Below, piece by piece: positions 63,764 through 64,000 of a stretch of 64,000 nucleotides of DNA (positions are counted from its first letter, which is position 1; every line of letters begins with the position of its first letter). The translations under genes were made by a program, and so were the position numbers. The notes under the pieces were generated by a model. That model saw only the letters and a program-made list of their open reading frames with translations, did not search any database and was not told the DNA's origin. Source of the stretch: Blastocatellia bacterium (GTDB taxonomy: Bacteria > Acidobacteriota > Blastocatellia > Chloracidobacteriales > Chloracidobacteriaceae); contig JAIBAN010000010.1 of NCBI GenBank assembly GCA_019695185.1, forward strand, positions 1 through 64,000. Direction: 5' to 3'.

Positions 63764-64000
63764 ATGCACCAACCCGATCTCAACCGGGATGTCTTTTCAC
63801 CCATCAAACTCTTTGCCCACATGGACCGCATGCATGACTGGTGGCAGGGGAACAATGTGTATCCCATTACCATGGAACTCAGTCCTTCGACCATCTGCAA
63901 TCATTTTTGTACCTGGTGTATGCATGGAGGATATTTCGGGTCCCATAAAGGGGATGACAAATCGCTCAAAGCGTTTCCTGACAGCAGTGTCATGCCGGTT
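63764..64000 (+). CDS. Radical SAM protein, N-terminal fragment
   Basis: The first 79 codons of a gene that continues past the window end. A cluster motif C45-x3-C49-x2-C52 (CNHFCTWCMHG) marks a radical SAM enzyme. The preceding YPITMELSPSTICN is the usual first strand. An AAGGA lies 10 bases before the ATG. It diverges from the dienelactone hydrolase gene. The specific reaction cannot be told from this fragment. Confidence 0.85.
   Translation, partial: MHQPDLNRDVFSPIKLFAHMDRMHDWWQGNNVYPITMELSPSTICNHFCTWCMHGGYFGSHKGDDKSLKAFPDSSVMPV

Overview
The window looks like a chromosomal segment of a free-living, Gram-negative, GC-moderate bacterium, most probably an uncultured member of the Acidobacteriota. 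This rests on gene content only: TPR-CHAT proteins with signal peptides, Ser/Thr kinases fused to sensor modules, a carboxypeptidase-regulatory-like/beta-barrel outer-membrane protein, DUF4388-Roadblock signalling, a class 1B PyrD with PyrK, and many large secreted beta-propeller or beta-helix proteins. There is no rRNA and no phage or insertion-sequence gene. The taxonomic call is an inference and would need a marker-gene tree.

Layout. (1) 0.1-4.5 kb: pyrimidine cluster pyrK - WD40 protein - pyrD - pyrF, then a DUF3108 envelope protein. (2) 4.7-11.9 kb: two tandem, paralogous, exported TPR-CHAT putative proteases. (3) 12.3-29.6 kb: a surface-protein island with a beta-helix/Ig/sialidase-like protein, a membrane protein and a zinc-ribbon PH protein on the minus strand, a glycine-rich/Ig/NHL protein, a two-partner-secretion (FHA-like) exoprotein broken by a one-base shift at a C5 run, and a BNR-propeller protein with TIG and dockerin-like ends. 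(4) 29.7-39.1 kb: guaA, then two membrane Ser/Thr kinases with different sensors but near-identical kinase modules, and a DUF4388+Roadblock protein. (5) 39.5-49.4 kb: a membrane protein coupled to an FecE-type ATPase, an OGG1-type glycosylase coupled to an exported hydrolase, uvrA, a thioredoxin-fold protein, an AhpC-type peroxiredoxin, tRNA-Leu(UAG) and a radical SAM protein. (6) 49.5-57.9 kb: a zinc-ribbon membrane protein split at a G11 tract, a PDZ-7TM-GAF-PAS histidine kinase with a neighbouring beta-barrel protein, glpX, and a small cluster holding a bacterial microcompartment vertex protein (EutN/CcmL) plus a short Cys-cluster protein with an encapsulation-peptide-like N-terminus. (7) 58-64 kb: coaBC, a REC-histidine kinase, and a DLH-ssb-ArnT-like operon facing a truncated radical SAM gene.

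The most striking structure outside genes is a set of short tandem arrays with 7-base units (four different sequences) and, at two loci, 8- or 9-base units. They sit almost exactly on stop or start codons, often as inverted pairs that could fold into long hairpins; one lies inside a coding sequence, where gain or loss of a unit would shift the frame. Together with two homopolymer frameshifts in envelope proteins, this makes slippage-driven variation of surface genes the main hypothesis to test. Sequencing or assembly error is the alternative. The kinase pair with a threonine-valine-rich tail next to a Roadblock protein, and the orphan microcompartment vertex gene, are the other main leads.
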